This document shows, in pieces, positions 52,254 through 61,185 of a stretch of 64,000 nt of DNA. The DNA is taken from contig MGUK01000094.1 of NCBI GenBank assembly GCA_001799995.1, positions 30,738 through 94,737 of the forward strand. Reading direction: 5' to 3'. Made by a program: the position numbers and the translations under genes. Below the pieces are notes generated by a model. It had not been told where the DNA came from and made no database searches. It was given only the letters and a program-made list of their open reading frames with translations. Origin of the DNA: Elusimicrobia bacterium GWF2_62_30. Lineage in GTDB: Bacteria; Elusimicrobiota; Elusimicrobia; Elusimicrobiales; UBA9959. Every line of letters begins with the position of its first letter. Within the stretch, counting starts at the first letter, position 1.

Positions 52254-53033
52254 TTATTTAAGCAGGTCCCAGGCGACTTTGAGGAGGAGGGAGGCGCAGA
52301 TGACGGCCAGCATGGGGCGGATCACCCAGGCGCCTTTCTTCAGCGCCAGGTGGGAGCCGGCGTAGTTGCCGGCCATGCCCGCCAGCCCCATGGCCAAGCC
52401 CAGCTCCACGTTCACCCGGCCCAGGTAAAGAAAGGCCGCCAGCGCGGCCACGTTCGACGTCAGGTTCAGGAGCTTCGCCAGCGCGGTGGAGCGCAGCAGG
52501 TCGAAGCCGCACAGGCGCGTGTACGCCAGCGCCAGGAAGGTTCCGGTGCCCGGCCCAAGCAGCCCGTCGTAAAAGCTTACCGAAAAAGAAATGCCCGAAG
52601 AGCGCGCCAAAAGCGCGTTCGGCGAATGCTGCCTGCTGGTGTCCACAAGCCCGAACCTGCGGCGCCACAGCAGGAAGATGGCTATCGGCGGCAGGGTCGC
52701 TATGAGCAGGTAGCGGATCATCTCCGGCGACACCAGGGAGATGGCGCGCGCGCCCAGGAAGGCCCCCACGGCGGCGACAAATATAAGGATAAAAAGGAAG
52801 TCCGCTTTGAACCGCGTCTCTTTCAGGAACTTGGCGGCAGCCACCAGCGTGCCCATCGACGAAGAGAGCTTGTTCGTGCCCAGCACCAGGGCCGGCGGGA
52901 CCCCGAAGGCCAGGTAGGCCGGCAGCGTTATCAGCCCGCCGCCGCCCGCGATGGAATCCACGAAGCCGGCCACAAAGACGAAGAACGTCAGCGGCAGATA
53001 GGGCAGCGAGGCGTTGAACATATCCATCGCCAA
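52254..53033 (-). CDS. TauE/SafE-family transporter (YfcA-like)
   Basis: 259 aa with about eight membrane helices. The N-terminal AGFVDSIAGGGGLITLPAYLAFGVPPALVLGTNKLSSSMGTLVAA and the second-half GISFSVSFYDGLLGPGTGTFLALAY match the twin signature repeats of TauE/SafE anion permeases of the YfcA group, which are proposed to move sulfite, sulfoacetate or related organosulfonates. Substrate is not determined. Single gene between the pgeF palindrome and the divergent adenine deaminase gene. The start at 53033 gives a short polar N-terminus before the first helix; an ATG two codons later is also possible. Confidence 0.88.
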   Translation of the reverse strand: MAMDMFNASLPYLPLTFFVFVAGFVDSIAGGGGLITLPAYLAFGVPPALVLGTNKLSSSMGTLVAAAKFLKETRFKADFLFILIFVAAVGAFLGARAISLVSPEMIRYLLIATLPPIAIFLLWRRRFGLVDTSRQHSPNALLARSSGISFSVSFYDGLLGPGTGTFLALAYTRLCGFDLLRSTALAKLLNLTSNVAALAAFLYLGRVNVELGLAMGLAGMAGNYAGSHLALKKGAWVIRPMLAVICASLLLKVAWDLLK

Positions 53034-53079
53034 ATTATAACACTTCGGTGTCAGGCGCTACTTAACATAATAAAGAGGG

Positions 53080-53101
53080 GGGGCGCTTTGATACGCGCCC
53101 C
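53080..53101. promoter_or_regulatory. Hairpin in the divergent TauE-ade intergenic region
   Basis: GGGGCGC (53080-53086) pairs with GCGCCCC (53095-53101) around an 8-nt loop, about 45 bp before the adenine deaminase start. AT-rich promoter-like boxes follow (TTTATAA near 53123). An ACAC-TTCG-GTGT hairpin (53040-53051) lies on the TauE side. It does not match the purine riboswitch consensus. Confidence 0.35.
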
Positions 53102-53144
53102 GTAATATGTAAAATTAGATACTTTATAAAGGCGGTGCGATATT

Positions 53145-54887
53145 ATGGAAATGGAAGCCAACCTCCAGAAACTGAAGAATACCATAGAGATCTCCGGCGG
53201 CGCCAAGCGCGTGGACCTGCTGCTTAAGAACGCGCGCGTCATAAACACTTTCTCCGGCGACATCCACCGCTCGCACGTGGCCATACACGGCGGCAAAGTG
53301 GTGGGCTTCGGCGACTACAAAGCCAAGCAGACCATAGACCTGAAAGGCGCCTACCTCGCCCCCGGCTTCATCGACGGCCACGTGCATATCGAGAGCTCGA
53401 TGGTGAAGATCCCCGAGTTCGCCCGCACCGTGCTGCCCTGCGGCACCACCTCCGTGGTTATCGACCCGCACGAGATCGCCAACGTGCTGGGCCTCGACGG
53501 CATCAAGTACATGCTTTCTTCCAGCCTTAACTCCGTGCTGGGCGTTTACATCATGCTCCCGTCCTGCGTGCCGGCCACGCATTTGGAGACAGCCGGCGCC
53601 GAACTGGACGCGCACGACCTGTCGCTATTGCTCAACGACGAGCGCGTGCTGGGCATAGGCGAGATGATGAACTACCCCGGCGTGATCAACCGCGACAGGG
53701 GCACGCTGGAAAAGATCCTGATAGCCAAGAACAAGGTGATAGACGGCCACGCGCCGATGCTCAAGGGCAAGCAGCTCTACGCCTACGTTTCGGCCGGCAT
53801 CAAGTCCGATCACGAGTGCACCGACGTGGACGAGGCCGCCGAGAAACTGCGCGCCGGCATGTACATCATGATCCGCGAGGGCACCGCCGCCAAGAACCTC
53901 AAGAACCTGCTGCCTCTCGTCAACTCCGAGAATTCCCGCAAGTTCATCCTGGTCACCGACGACAGGCACCTGGAGGACATAGAGAACCAGGGGCACATCG
54001 ACTACCTGGTGCGCACCGCTATAAAGCTGGGCGTGGACCCCATCCGCGCCATCCAGATGGCCACCATCAATACCGCCGAATACTTCGGCCTCAAGAACCT
54101 GGGCGCCATAGCCCCCGGCTACCAGGCCGACCTCGTCGTGCTCAGCGACCTGAAGAATATGAAGGTGACCAGGGTGATAAAGCAGGGCAGGCTGGTGGCC
54201 TCCGACCGCAAGATAATGCCCGGCGTAATAAGGGAATACGAGGGCAAGGTGCGCGGCACCGTGAACGTAAAGTGGATAGAGCACGAGGACTTCGCGCTGA
54301 AGGCGGAGGGTTCCCACGCCAGGGTGATAAACGTCATCCCCGACCAGATCGTGACCAAGATGAGCATCGAAAAGGTCAAGCAGGACGGCGGCTACGTTTC
54401 TTCCGATACCGACCACGACGTGCTCAAGATAGCGGTTATCGAGCGGCACATGGCCAGCGGGCGTATAGCGCGCGGCCTGGTGAAAGGGTTCAATCTGAAA
54501 AAAGGCGCCATCGCCTCTTCCGTCTCCCACGATTCCCATAATATCGTGGTGATCGGCACGCACGACGGGGACATGTACACCGCGGCCGTGCAGGTGGTCA
54601 AGATGCAGGGCGGCATAGTGGCCGCGCTCAACGGCCAGGTACTGGAGGCCCTGCCCCTGCCGGTGGCCGGCCTGATGTCGGACCGCAGTTCCGAGTTCGT
54701 GCGCGAGAAGCTCAGGCGCCTGACCGAGGCGGCCAGGATGCTGGGCTCGAAGCTTTCGGACCCGTTCATGGCTATGGCGTTCCTCACGCTGCCGCCTATC
54801 CCGGAGCTGCGCATCACCGACCGGGGCGTCATCGACGCCATCAAGTTCAAAGTAGTCCCGCTGTTCTGCGGGCCGTCGGGGAAATGA
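53145..54887 (+). CDS. ade: Adenine deaminase
   Basis: 580 aa, normal length. Amidohydrolase-fold enzyme that converts adenine to hypoxanthine and ammonia. N-terminal strands (VDLLLKNARVINTFSGDIHRSHVAIHGGKVVG) lead to the metal motif GFIDGHVHIESSMV, PCGTTSVVIDPHEIANVLG, DGHAPMLKGKQLYAYVSAGIKSDHECT and VTDDRHLEDI; the C-terminal part contains ASSVSHDSHNIVVIGTHDGDM, as in bacterial Ade. The start is preceded by AAGGCGG. It overlaps the following phosphoesterase gene by 4 bp (ATGA), so the two are coupled. It functions in purine salvage. Confidence 0.96.
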   Translation: MEMEANLQKLKNTIEISGGAKRVDLLLKNARVINTFSGDIHRSHVAIHGGKVVGFGDYKAKQTIDLKGAYLAPGFIDGHVHIESSMVKIPEFARTVLPCGTTSVVIDPHEIANVLGLDGIKYMLSSSLNSVLGVYIMLPSCVPATHLETAGAELDAHDLSLLLNDERVLGIGEMMNYPGVINRDRGTLEKILIAKNKVIDGHAPMLKGKQLYAYVSAGIKSDHECTDVDEAAEKLRAGMYIMIREGTAAKNLKNLLPLVNSENSRKFILVTDDRHLEDIENQGHIDYLVRTAIKLGVDPIRAIQMATINTAEYFGLKNLGAIAPGYQADLVVLSDLKNMKVTRVIKQGRLVASDRKIMPGVIREYEGKVRGTVNVKWIEHEDFALKAEGSHARVINVIPDQIVTKMSIEKVKQDGGYVSSDTDHDVLKIAVIERHMASGRIARGLVKGFNLKKGAIASSVSHDSHNIVVIGTHDGDMYTAAVQVVKMQGGIVAALNGQVLEALPLPVAGLMSDRSSEFVREKLRRLTEAARMLGSKLSDPFMAMAFLTLPPIPELRITDRGVIDAIKFKVVPLFCGPSGK

Positions 54888-56056
54888 AGAAAGCCCTGCT
54901 GACCATAATCCTGCTGGCCGCCTGCGCTCCCGCGCGGGCCGCCCTGCTGGAGCGCGGCCCGTACCTGGAGAACATGACCTCCAAGATGGTGACGGTGCGC
55001 TACCGGGTGGACGTGGCCTCGCCCTCCTGGCTTACCTTCGGCGCGGCGCCGGACTGCGAAAGGTTCCAGACCATAGCGCCGGCCGGGAAAGAAGTTAAGC
55101 TGCCGCTTTTCGGGCTGACCCCCGACACTACGCATTGTTACCGGCTCTACCTCCCGGCCGACCAGAGCACCGGCGTGTACAAGGCTTTCGAGGGGACTTT
55201 CTCCACTTTCAGGGAGGAGGATAAGCCGTATTTTTCGTTCCTTGCCTTAGGCGATTCCGGCTCGGGCACGGAAGAGCAGCTGCAGGTGGCGGAAAAGATG
55301 GCCGCGTATAAGCCGGATTTTGTGCTGCACCTGGGGGATATGATCGAGTCCGGCCTGGACACCGACGCCGATGAGGAATATTTCAAGCCTTACGCCCCGC
55401 TGCTGTCCCGCGCGCCGTTCTTCCTTACGCTGGGCAACCATGACTACGGCAGGGATTATAAGAAAGAGGAAGGCAAAGGCTTCCTGAAGACCAACTTCGC
55501 CCCGTTCCACAGCGTGCCGCTCACCGGCATGCCGCCGCATTATTATTTCTTCGATGTGGGCGACGCGCGTTTCTTCGTGCTGGACGCCAACGCTTTCTAC
55601 GGCGCCAAGTTCGCTCCCGCGCTTACCCCGGGGTCCAAGCAGTATAAATGGCTGGAACATTTCCTTTCGAAGACTACCAGGGCCTGGAAGTTCGTGGCGG
55701 TCCACGAGCCGCTGTATTCCACCGGCGCGCACGGCGTGATAGAAGCGCAATTGACCGCCCTGGAGCCGCTCTTCCTCAAATACAAAGTGGACCTGGTCTT
55801 CCACGGGCACAACCACAATTACGAGCGCACCAAGCCGGTAAGCGGCGGGCTGCCCGACGAGGAAAAAGGGATAATCTACCTGACGTTCGGCGGCGGCGGT
55901 TCGCCGCTCTACATCCAGCGCCGCAACGAGGACTGGTCAGACAAATTCCTGCCGGTCTACAATTTTGGTTATTTCGAGGTTAACGGCAAGAACCTCAAGC
56001 TGACCGTCTACGATAAGGACGGCCAGCCCATAGACACGCTGGAGATCCAGAAATAG
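54884..56056 (+). CDS. Secreted purple-acid-phosphatase-like metallophosphoesterase
   Basis: 390 aa. A signal peptide (about 1-18, MKKALLTIILLAACAPARA, with a Cys that might allow a lipoprotein) is followed by an Fn3-like N-terminal domain (about 20-110) as in purple acid phosphatases, then the metallophosphoesterase domain: LALGDSGSGTEE, VLHLGDMIESG, LTLGNHDYGRD, VAVHEPLYSTGAHG and VFHGHNHNYERTKP. These are the expected metal ligands (D, D, N, H, H, GHxH). It should act on phosphoesters outside the cytoplasm. Its ATGA overlap with adenine deaminase is unusual for a secreted phosphatase, but may tie nucleotide scavenging to adenine salvage. Confidence 0.92.
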   Translation: MKKALLTIILLAACAPARAALLERGPYLENMTSKMVTVRYRVDVASPSWLTFGAAPDCERFQTIAPAGKEVKLPLFGLTPDTTHCYRLYLPADQSTGVYKAFEGTFSTFREEDKPYFSFLALGDSGSGTEEQLQVAEKMAAYKPDFVLHLGDMIESGLDTDADEEYFKPYAPLLSRAPFFLTLGNHDYGRDYKKEEGKGFLKTNFAPFHSVPLTGMPPHYYFFDVGDARFFVLDANAFYGAKFAPALTPGSKQYKWLEHFLSKTTRAWKFVAVHEPLYSTGAHGVIEAQLTALEPLFLKYKVDLVFHGHNHNYERTKPVSGGLPDEEKGIIYLTFGGGGSPLYIQRRNEDWSDKFLPVYNFGYFEVNGKNLKLTVYDKDGQPIDTLEIQK

Positions 56057-56126
56057 CCCGGCGCATAAGCGCCTCACTGCCCCGGTCTCACCAATTCCTT
56101 CTTTTGCGCCCGGGTACCCGTCATAT

Positions 56127-57329
56127 ATGAGCGAAGTTAAAGCTAGGACCGAAGCTTATCCTGAAAACGAACCACGACCACTTCAGGCCGCGACGAGCCG
56201 AATTCTTTTCAACCGCAATGAACTCTCAGGGGCCTTCGGCGACATAGGGACGGACCTACCGCTGATAATAGGCATGATCGCCGCCTGCGGTCTGGACCCT
56301 GCCGGCAGCTTCCTGATGTTCGGGCTGATGCAGATCATGACCGGGATCCTGTACGGCATCCCGATGCCGGTGCAGCCGCTTAAAGCGATGGCCGTGCTGA
56401 TGATCTCGCAGAAACTCTCCGGCGGACTGCTTTACGGCGCCGGGCTTTCTATCGGCATAACCATGGCCGTGCTGACGTTTACCGGGGCGCTGGACTATAT
56501 CGTACGGGCCATCCCAAAAAGCGTGGTGAGGGGGATACAATTCGGGCTTGGCCTGAGCCTGGCTTCGCTGGCCGTCAAAACGTATGTGCTCGCCGGCGGC
56601 GCGCAGGGGTATCTGCTCGCGGCTCTCGGTTTTATCCTTACCGTGGTCTTTATCGGTAATAAAAAATACCCGCCCGCTCTCTTCGTGGTACTGCTCGGGA
56701 TAATCTACGCCTGCTTCTTCTCCGTGAACTTCGGCGTTCTGGCGGCCGGCGCCGGGTTGGTCCTGCCTTCGGTTAATATCCCCAGGCCCGCGGATATCGT
56801 AAACGGCTTCCTTGTCCTGGCCATCCCGCAGATCGCGCTGTCTATCTCCAACTCCGTGATAGCCACCAAACGTACGGTGGACGACCTGTTCCCGGAAAAG
56901 GCGTTGACCGTCAGAAAGATCGGGTGGACCTACACGGCCATGAACCTGATAAACCCGTTCTTCAGCGGTATCCCCACTTGTCATGGGGCCGGAGGTATAG
57001 CCGGGCATTATGGCTTTGGCGGGAGAACTGGCGGCTCTGTTATCATCTACGGGGCGCTTTTTGCCGTGATCGGCCTTTTCTTTTCCAGGGGTTTTTCCGA
57101 GTTCGTGAAATTCTTCCCGATGCCGGTACTCGGCGTGATCCTGCTTTTCGAGTCGCTTTCGCTGATGTCGTTCATCGGCGACGTAGCCCGATCAAAGAAG
57201 TGCCTGTTCGTCTCGCTGGTGGTCGGCATTATGGCTTTCGCCCTGCCTTATGGTTACGCCATCGGCCTCGTCTCGGGGCTGCTGCTGGACCACTTCGTCA
57301 ACAAGGATAAGATCCTGGCCCATTACTGA
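56127..57329 (+). CDS. MOT1-type molybdate/sulfate transporter
   Basis: 400 aa with about ten membrane helices. It carries the MFS_MOT1-family landmarks: NRNELSGAFGDIGTDLPLIIGM (about 29-50), the GIPMPVQPLKAMAV segment and a later GIPTCHGAGGIAGHYGFGGRTGG, the second conserved substrate-binding motif. MOT1 proteins import molybdate with high affinity in plants and algae; bacterial homologues are annotated as putative sulfate/molybdate transporters. No molybdenum cofactor genes are in the window. The GAFGDIGTDLP motif makes the family call firm; the substrate remains open. Confidence 0.9.
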   Translation: MSEVKARTEAYPENEPRPLQAATSRILFNRNELSGAFGDIGTDLPLIIGMIAACGLDPAGSFLMFGLMQIMTGILYGIPMPVQPLKAMAVLMISQKLSGGLLYGAGLSIGITMAVLTFTGALDYIVRAIPKSVVRGIQFGLGLSLASLAVKTYVLAGGAQGYLLAALGFILTVVFIGNKKYPPALFVVLLGIIYACFFSVNFGVLAAGAGLVLPSVNIPRPADIVNGFLVLAIPQIALSISNSVIATKRTVDDLFPEKALTVRKIGWTYTAMNLINPFFSGIPTCHGAGGIAGHYGFGGRTGGSVIIYGALFAVIGLFFSRGFSEFVKFFPMPVLGVILLFESLSLMSFIGDVARSKKCLFVSLVVGIMAFALPYGYAIGLVSGLLLDHFVNKDKILAHY

Positions 57330-57416
57330 ACCCTGTCAACTTGCTGGTACAATGCCGCGTTGACTTGTTCCGCCGACGCCGTTCTTCGCGCCTGTTCTCG
57401 GGCGGGGTGACGGCGC

Positions 57417-57444
57417 TTGCCGGGATGGTGGCATTTGCTAAAAT
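57417..57444 (+). promoter_or_regulatory. Candidate promoter before the 57453 gene
   Basis: TTGCCG (57417-57422) and TAAAAT (57439-57444) are 16 bp apart. The TTG here is an in-frame possible start codon for the next gene, but the promoter reading is preferred. Confidence 0.3.
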
Positions 57445-57452
57445 ATCCGCAA

Positions 57453-58010
57453 GTGAGATACGGGGCCTTTACAATATTCCTGCCGCGGCAGGCACTCCAT
57501 TTTAAAATACTGGTCTTAGCCTGTATTATGGCCTTGCCGGCCTATGCTTTTGCCGCGCCAGATCGTTCCGCGGAAATAGCGAAAATATTCGAGAACAAAG
57601 ACGGGGTTGATATTACGGTGGACGGTAAATACGGCCTGAAAAATGCAGGCTATTCTTACTATGTTTCGAGCGGCGTCCTATATGAAGTCAGCTCGTCTAC
57701 TTATGCGGTCGCACTGAAAGATATAGATCCGCCCAGGGCGACGACCGGGAAAGAGACTGTGGAGACCTTAAGCGGCACCGGGAAACCCGCATATTATCTG
57801 ATAATAAGACTTCTCGACGGCAGGAAGGTGTATCTGGTCGGGGAGCACGGGCCGCCGGTGCCGGCCAGGGACGTTATGATCTTGTTTTTTAAGAGCAAGG
57901 CTATGGCGGATCAGGCCTTAGTGTATTTAAAACGGATTGTGAAAGAGGCCAAAACAGGAAGCGCCGGCGGCGAAGCTTCCAAGGAAGAAAAGGCAAGCGG
58001 GACCAAATGA
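57453..58010 (+). CDS. Secreted protein of unknown family, paralogue of the 58527 N-terminal domain
   Basis: 185 aa if started at the GTG 57453; starts at TTG 57417 or ATG 57528 are alternatives and none has a good ribosome-binding site. A hydrophobic stretch ending ALPAYAFA-AP looks like a signal peptide. The mature part (AEIAKIFENKDGVDITVDG.., VSSGVLYEVSSSTYAVALKDIDPPRATTGKETVETLSG.., AMADQALVYLKRIVKEAK) aligns over its whole length to the N-terminal domain of the 58527 protein (AEIKKMFANKDDVDISVSE..YEAAVRDIDFANSKTGKNTL..EMAEQALVYLKRVAES). Lys/Glu-rich tail. It overlaps the membrane-protein gene by 4 bp. Function unknown. Confidence 0.65.
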   Translation: MRYGAFTIFLPRQALHFKILVLACIMALPAYAFAAPDRSAEIAKIFENKDGVDITVDGKYGLKNAGYSYYVSSGVLYEVSSSTYAVALKDIDPPRATTGKETVETLSGTGKPAYYLIIRLLDGRKVYLVGEHGPPVPARDVMILFFKSKAMADQALVYLKRIVKEAKTGSAGGEASKEEKASGTK

Positions 58011-58522
58011 AACTTCAGACGGACATCACGATAAATAACCGTATCTATGCCAAGGGCGCCGAAGTCTCCTGGTGGAATATCTATCCTCTCTTCCTGGTCC
58101 ACATGCTGCTGTTCGGCCTTTCCGGGTTCGTGATGGCTTACAGCCCGTGGCACCCGCCGCTGTACTTTATCTTTCTGCACGGCGGCCTTGCTGTAGCGGT
58201 CTACACGCTGTTCTACCGCATGTTCTTCGGCGTGGACGAGGTCAGGTGGATGTTCATCAATGCCGGCCTGGGCCTGCTCGGCATCTATACCCAGGTCGGC
58301 TGGTTGTTGTCGCGCTTCGGCAAGAAGATGGTTGACTACCCGTTCCACCTGCATGTCCTGCCGTTCCTGTATTACATCCTCTACACCTTCCTGCTCCGGC
58401 AGGCCTTGCTGGACCTGGCGGGGGCGAGGGAGAACGAACAGAAGCGCAATACCGTCGAAAATATTTACGTGGGCTGTTCCGTGGCGGTCAGTATCGTATT
58501 CTATTACCTCGGGGGGCGCTGA
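58007..58522 (+). CDS. Small integral membrane protein, unknown family
   Basis: 171 aa. A short hydrophilic N-terminus (MKLQTDITINNRIYAKGAEVSWWN) precedes four predicted membrane helices (about 25-47, 50-70, 83-105, 118-135) and a fifth near the C-terminus (153-168). The first residues are arranged as a beta-strand-like tag seen in some small membrane proteins, but I do not recognise the family. It overlaps the preceding gene by ATGA and is 4 bp from the FISUMP gene, so the three genes form one unit: two secreted proteins sharing a domain and this membrane protein between them. Confidence 0.75.
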   Translation: MKLQTDITINNRIYAKGAEVSWWNIYPLFLVHMLLFGLSGFVMAYSPWHPPLYFIFLHGGLAVAVYTLFYRMFFGVDEVRWMFINAGLGLLGIYTQVGWLLSRFGKKMVDYPFHLHVLPFLYYILYTFLLRQALLDLAGARENEQKRNTVENIYVGCSVAVSIVFYYLGGR

Positions 58523-58526
58523 CAAT

Positions 58527-60347
58527 ATGAAATTAAATAAGGCTCTGGTCCTGTTCTTTCTCCTGGTATCGCCGTCCAGCGCCTTCCCGGCGCAGGACTA
58601 TACCGCGGAAATAAAAAAGATGTTCGCTAACAAGGACGATGTTGATATCTCGGTCAGCGAATTGGATTTTAAGGTTGAAATTTGTTACTTTCTTTCGGAC
58701 GGCACGCTCTACGAAAACGTGTATGGAGCGAGTTATGAAGCCGCCGTGAGGGATATCGACTTCGCGAATTCTAAGACCGGAAAAAATACGCTCAAACTGT
58801 ACGGCACTGGGGGAGCAGTTTTTGATCTAAACCTGAAATTTCAGGCCGGAAAAAGCTGGTATCACGTATTAAAGAATGGCGCTCTTGAGCCGCAGATAGG
58901 GGAAATGACCCTGCATTTCCCCTACCGGGAGATGGCGGAGCAGGCGCTGGTATACTTAAAGCGGGTCGCGGAAAGCAGCGAAACGCCCGTGGCCGCGGCA
59001 GCGCCTGCCGTTCTTTCCCCGGCCAAGACCGGCGCGGTCAGCGCCGCCTATAAGGAAGTTAAAATCGGCAAGCAGACCTGGATGGCCGCTAACCTGGAGG
59101 TGGCCGTGTTCGCCAACGGGGAGGCTATCCCGGAAGCGAACACTAAAGCGGCCTGGGATAAAGCCACTAAGGAAAAGACGCCGGCCTGGTGTTACTATGA
59201 CAACGATCCCGCGAACGGAAAAAAATACGGGAAGCTTTATAATTGGTACGCGGTGCATGACCCCCGCGGCCTGGCGCCTAAAGGCTGGCATGTGCCGAGT
59301 AAAGAGGAATTTGAACGGCTGACGGGGATGGCGTTTACCAACGGCAAAGAGCTGAAAAGCGACAACGATTGGCAACTAGCCGGGAATGGCGATAATAGCC
59401 GGGGTTTTGACGGCCGTCCGGGCGGCTATTGCTCGGACGGAGTTTCCAGGTACAGGCACTCAAGAGGCAACTGGTGGAGTTCTTCTACGGACGATATTGC
59501 CAGTTACGCGCAATACCTGGTCCTGGAGCATAACATCGATCTGGCGATGGTGCTGGGGCTGGGGGCCAAACATCTTGGCATGTCGGTGCGCTGCATAAAA
59601 GATCAAGAAGCCGCGCAGGCCACGGACATCCCAAGCGGCGCCGGCGCCGCCGCGGCTGTTCCCGTCTCGCCCGGGGCAGGCAAGGTAACGCCCGTTGCCG
59701 CGGCCGTCCTTCCCTCGCCCAAGAAAAGCGCGGTCGGCTCAACTTCTAAGGAAGTAGTAATAGGCCGGCAGACCTGGATGGCTAAAAACCTTGACGTCGC
59801 GGTGTTCGCCAACGGGGAGGCGATCCCGGAGGCGAATACGGCGGCGGCGTGGAAAAAAGCTTCGGAGGAACAAACGCCGGCCTGGTGTTATTACGACTAC
59901 GACCCGGCTAACGGCGAAAAATACGGCAAACTCTACAATTGGTACGCGGTCAGCGATAAGCGCGGCCTGGCCCCCAAAGGCTGGCATATCCCTGCGGAAT
60001 CTGAATTCGACCTGTTAACGGGTAAGGGCGTTTCCAACGGCAAAAAGCTGAAAAGCAATTCCGGCTGGACGGAATACGAGGAACTTGAGGATGACTGGGC
60101 GCAGGAGCCGACCGGTAATGTCTACGGGAATGGCGATAACAGCAGCGGTTTTGACGGCCGCCCGGGCGGCTATTGCCGGGAGTCGGGGCTTTTCGAGCAT
60201 CTGCAAAAAAGCGGTAACTGGTGGAGTTCTTCCACAAAATTAACCACTTACGCGCTCTACCTGGTCCTGGAGAACAGCCATGATATGGCGTCGGTGTACT
60301 TCCATGATCAAGGTTACGGCGCGTCGGTGCGCTGCGTAAAGGATTAA
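58527..60347 (+). CDS. Secreted protein with unique N-terminal domain and two tandem FISUMP domains
   Basis: 606 aa from the ATG at 58527; a longer open frame back to 58260 overlaps the membrane-protein gene out of frame and is rejected. Signal peptide MKLNKALVLFFLLVSPSSAFPAQ. Residues about 25-155 are the domain shared with the 57453 protein. Two FISUMP (TIGR02145) copies follow, about 175-358 and 405-606, each with KIGKQTWMAxNLxVAVFANGEAIPEAN, WCYYDxDPANGxKYGKLYNWYAV, KGWHxPxxxEFxxLTG, GFDGRPGGYC, NWWSSST and SVRCxKD. FISUMP domains share the C-type-lectin-like fold with DUF1566 and are secreted binding modules. Pro/Ala-rich linkers separate the domains. Confidence 0.85.
   Translation: MKLNKALVLFFLLVSPSSAFPAQDYTAEIKKMFANKDDVDISVSELDFKVEICYFLSDGTLYENVYGASYEAAVRDIDFANSKTGKNTLKLYGTGGAVFDLNLKFQAGKSWYHVLKNGALEPQIGEMTLHFPYREMAEQALVYLKRVAESSETPVAAAAPAVLSPAKTGAVSAAYKEVKIGKQTWMAANLEVAVFANGEAIPEANTKAAWDKATKEKTPAWCYYDNDPANGKKYGKLYNWYAVHDPRGLAPKGWHVPSKEEFERLTGMAFTNGKELKSDNDWQLAGNGDNSRGFDGRPGGYCSDGVSRYRHSRGNWWSSSTDDIASYAQYLVLEHNIDLAMVLGLGAKHLGMSVRCIKDQEAAQATDIPSGAGAAAAVPVSPGAGKVTPVAAAVLPSPKKSAVGSTSKEVVIGRQTWMAKNLDVAVFANGEAIPEANTAAAWKKASEEQTPAWCYYDYDPANGEKYGKLYNWYAVSDKRGLAPKGWHIPAESEFDLLTGKGVSNGKKLKSNSGWTEYEELEDDWAQEPTGNVYGNGDNSSGFDGRPGGYCRESGLFEHLQKSGNWWSSSTKLTTYALYLVLENSHDMASVYFHDQGYGASVRCVKD
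59040..60345 (+). repeat. Tandem duplication of the FISUMP domain
   Basis: Copies at about 59050-59600 and 59742-60345 are very similar at DNA level; for example both contain gtgttcgccaacggggaggc and a near-identical stretch coding GFDGRPGGYC (59403 and 60149). The second copy has an insertion (GWTEYEELEDDWAQEPTGNV). This points to a recent duplication followed by divergence of loops. Confidence 0.75.
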
Positions 60348-60518
60348 TTCCGCCGCCCTAAGGCCGCTGGCGGATACAGAAGTCTTTAGCCGAACTATCT
60401 TTCCTGTCCCCGGCGGCGCCGTCGTCTTAAGCGGATCCTGCGCGGCCTGGAGATAATCCACCTTCATGTACCTGTCATACTGTCCGCTGATTTTATTAAA
60501 GCCTGCAAGCAATACCGA

Positions 60519-61103
60519 TCAGAACAGAAGGTTCAGCGCCAGCGTTACCATGGAGCCGCTGGCTTCATAGCTTTTGTCCAGCGCGTTCGCGTCTTTCGAG
60601 GCCAGGCTTTCCCGCCAAACGTAGCGGTAGGTCCCATCCAGCGACAGAGATTTATTTAACATGATCTCAAGGCCGGCGCCCGCATGCAGGCCGAACCGGG
60701 AAGTGGTGTTGCTGTACCCGGCCGGGCCGTCCACCTGGGTATAATACCAGCCTACGCCGCCGAGCAGGAACGGGCTGACGACGCTGCCGGGAATAATATA
60801 GCCCAGCAAGCTCGCCTGGACCGGGTAGGTTTTGATGGTCGTGAGCGGACCAAAATCATTCTTGAGGTAATCGATGGAGGCTTCCAAGCCCACGGCGGAA
60901 GACAAATGCAGCCGGGCTTGCGCGCCGGGAGACCACTGCCCTTTATCCGCGTCTCTCGGGGTGTAGTAGCTAGCCCTGGCCCCGAGCGAAAGCACTTTTT
61001 CGCCTACTCCTTCCCCTGCAAATGCGGCCGTCTGCAGCCCCAGCAATAGAACCGACATCGCTATGCACTTCATGGCGCTCCTGTTCCTGTTATTCGTTTT
61101 CAT
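60519..61103 (-). CDS. Outer-membrane beta-barrel protein
   Basis: 194 aa from the ATG at 61103, which has an AAGGAG ribosome-binding site at good distance; the open frame extends 23 codons upstream without support. A basic start and signal peptide (MKTNNRNRSAMKCIAMSVLLLGLQTAAFA) precede about eight alternating strands (VLSLGARASYYTP, AQARLHLSSAVGLEASIDYL, RFGLHAGAGLEIML, LSLDGTYRYVWRES) and a terminal MVTLALNLLF ending in Phe. This matches small OmpX/OmpW-like barrels (porin family, beta-barrel domain PF13505). Function unknown. It converges on the FISUMP gene and is divergent from the lmo0937-like gene. Confidence 0.82.
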   Translation of the reverse strand: MKTNNRNRSAMKCIAMSVLLLGLQTAAFAGEGVGEKVLSLGARASYYTPRDADKGQWSPGAQARLHLSSAVGLEASIDYLKNDFGPLTTIKTYPVQASLLGYIIPGSVVSPFLLGGVGWYYTQVDGPAGYSNTTSRFGLHAGAGLEIMLNKSLSLDGTYRYVWRESLASKDANALDKSYEASGSMVTLALNLLF

Positions 61104-61185
61104 TATCAAACTCCTTTTAGACCGCCGGAACTGTTCCCGCCTCCCGGGCTTGAGAGAAGTATAGTCCTTCACCGGTTTGCGCGGC

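Noticed and set aside
53034..53144. Purine riboswitch before adenine deaminase
   Set aside because: Hairpins exist, but the conserved purine-riboswitch core sequences are not seen.
56057..56126. Terminator after the phosphoesterase gene
   Set aside because: GGCGC-ATAA-GCGCC forms a short stem, but it has no T-tract and only 5 bp.
60240..60512. Small minus-strand gene in the gap after the FISUMP gene
   Set aside because: The translation of 60350-60512 shows no family and half of the frame is antisense to the FISUMP gene; the 171-bp gap holds only a weak TCCGCC/GGCGGA hairpin.
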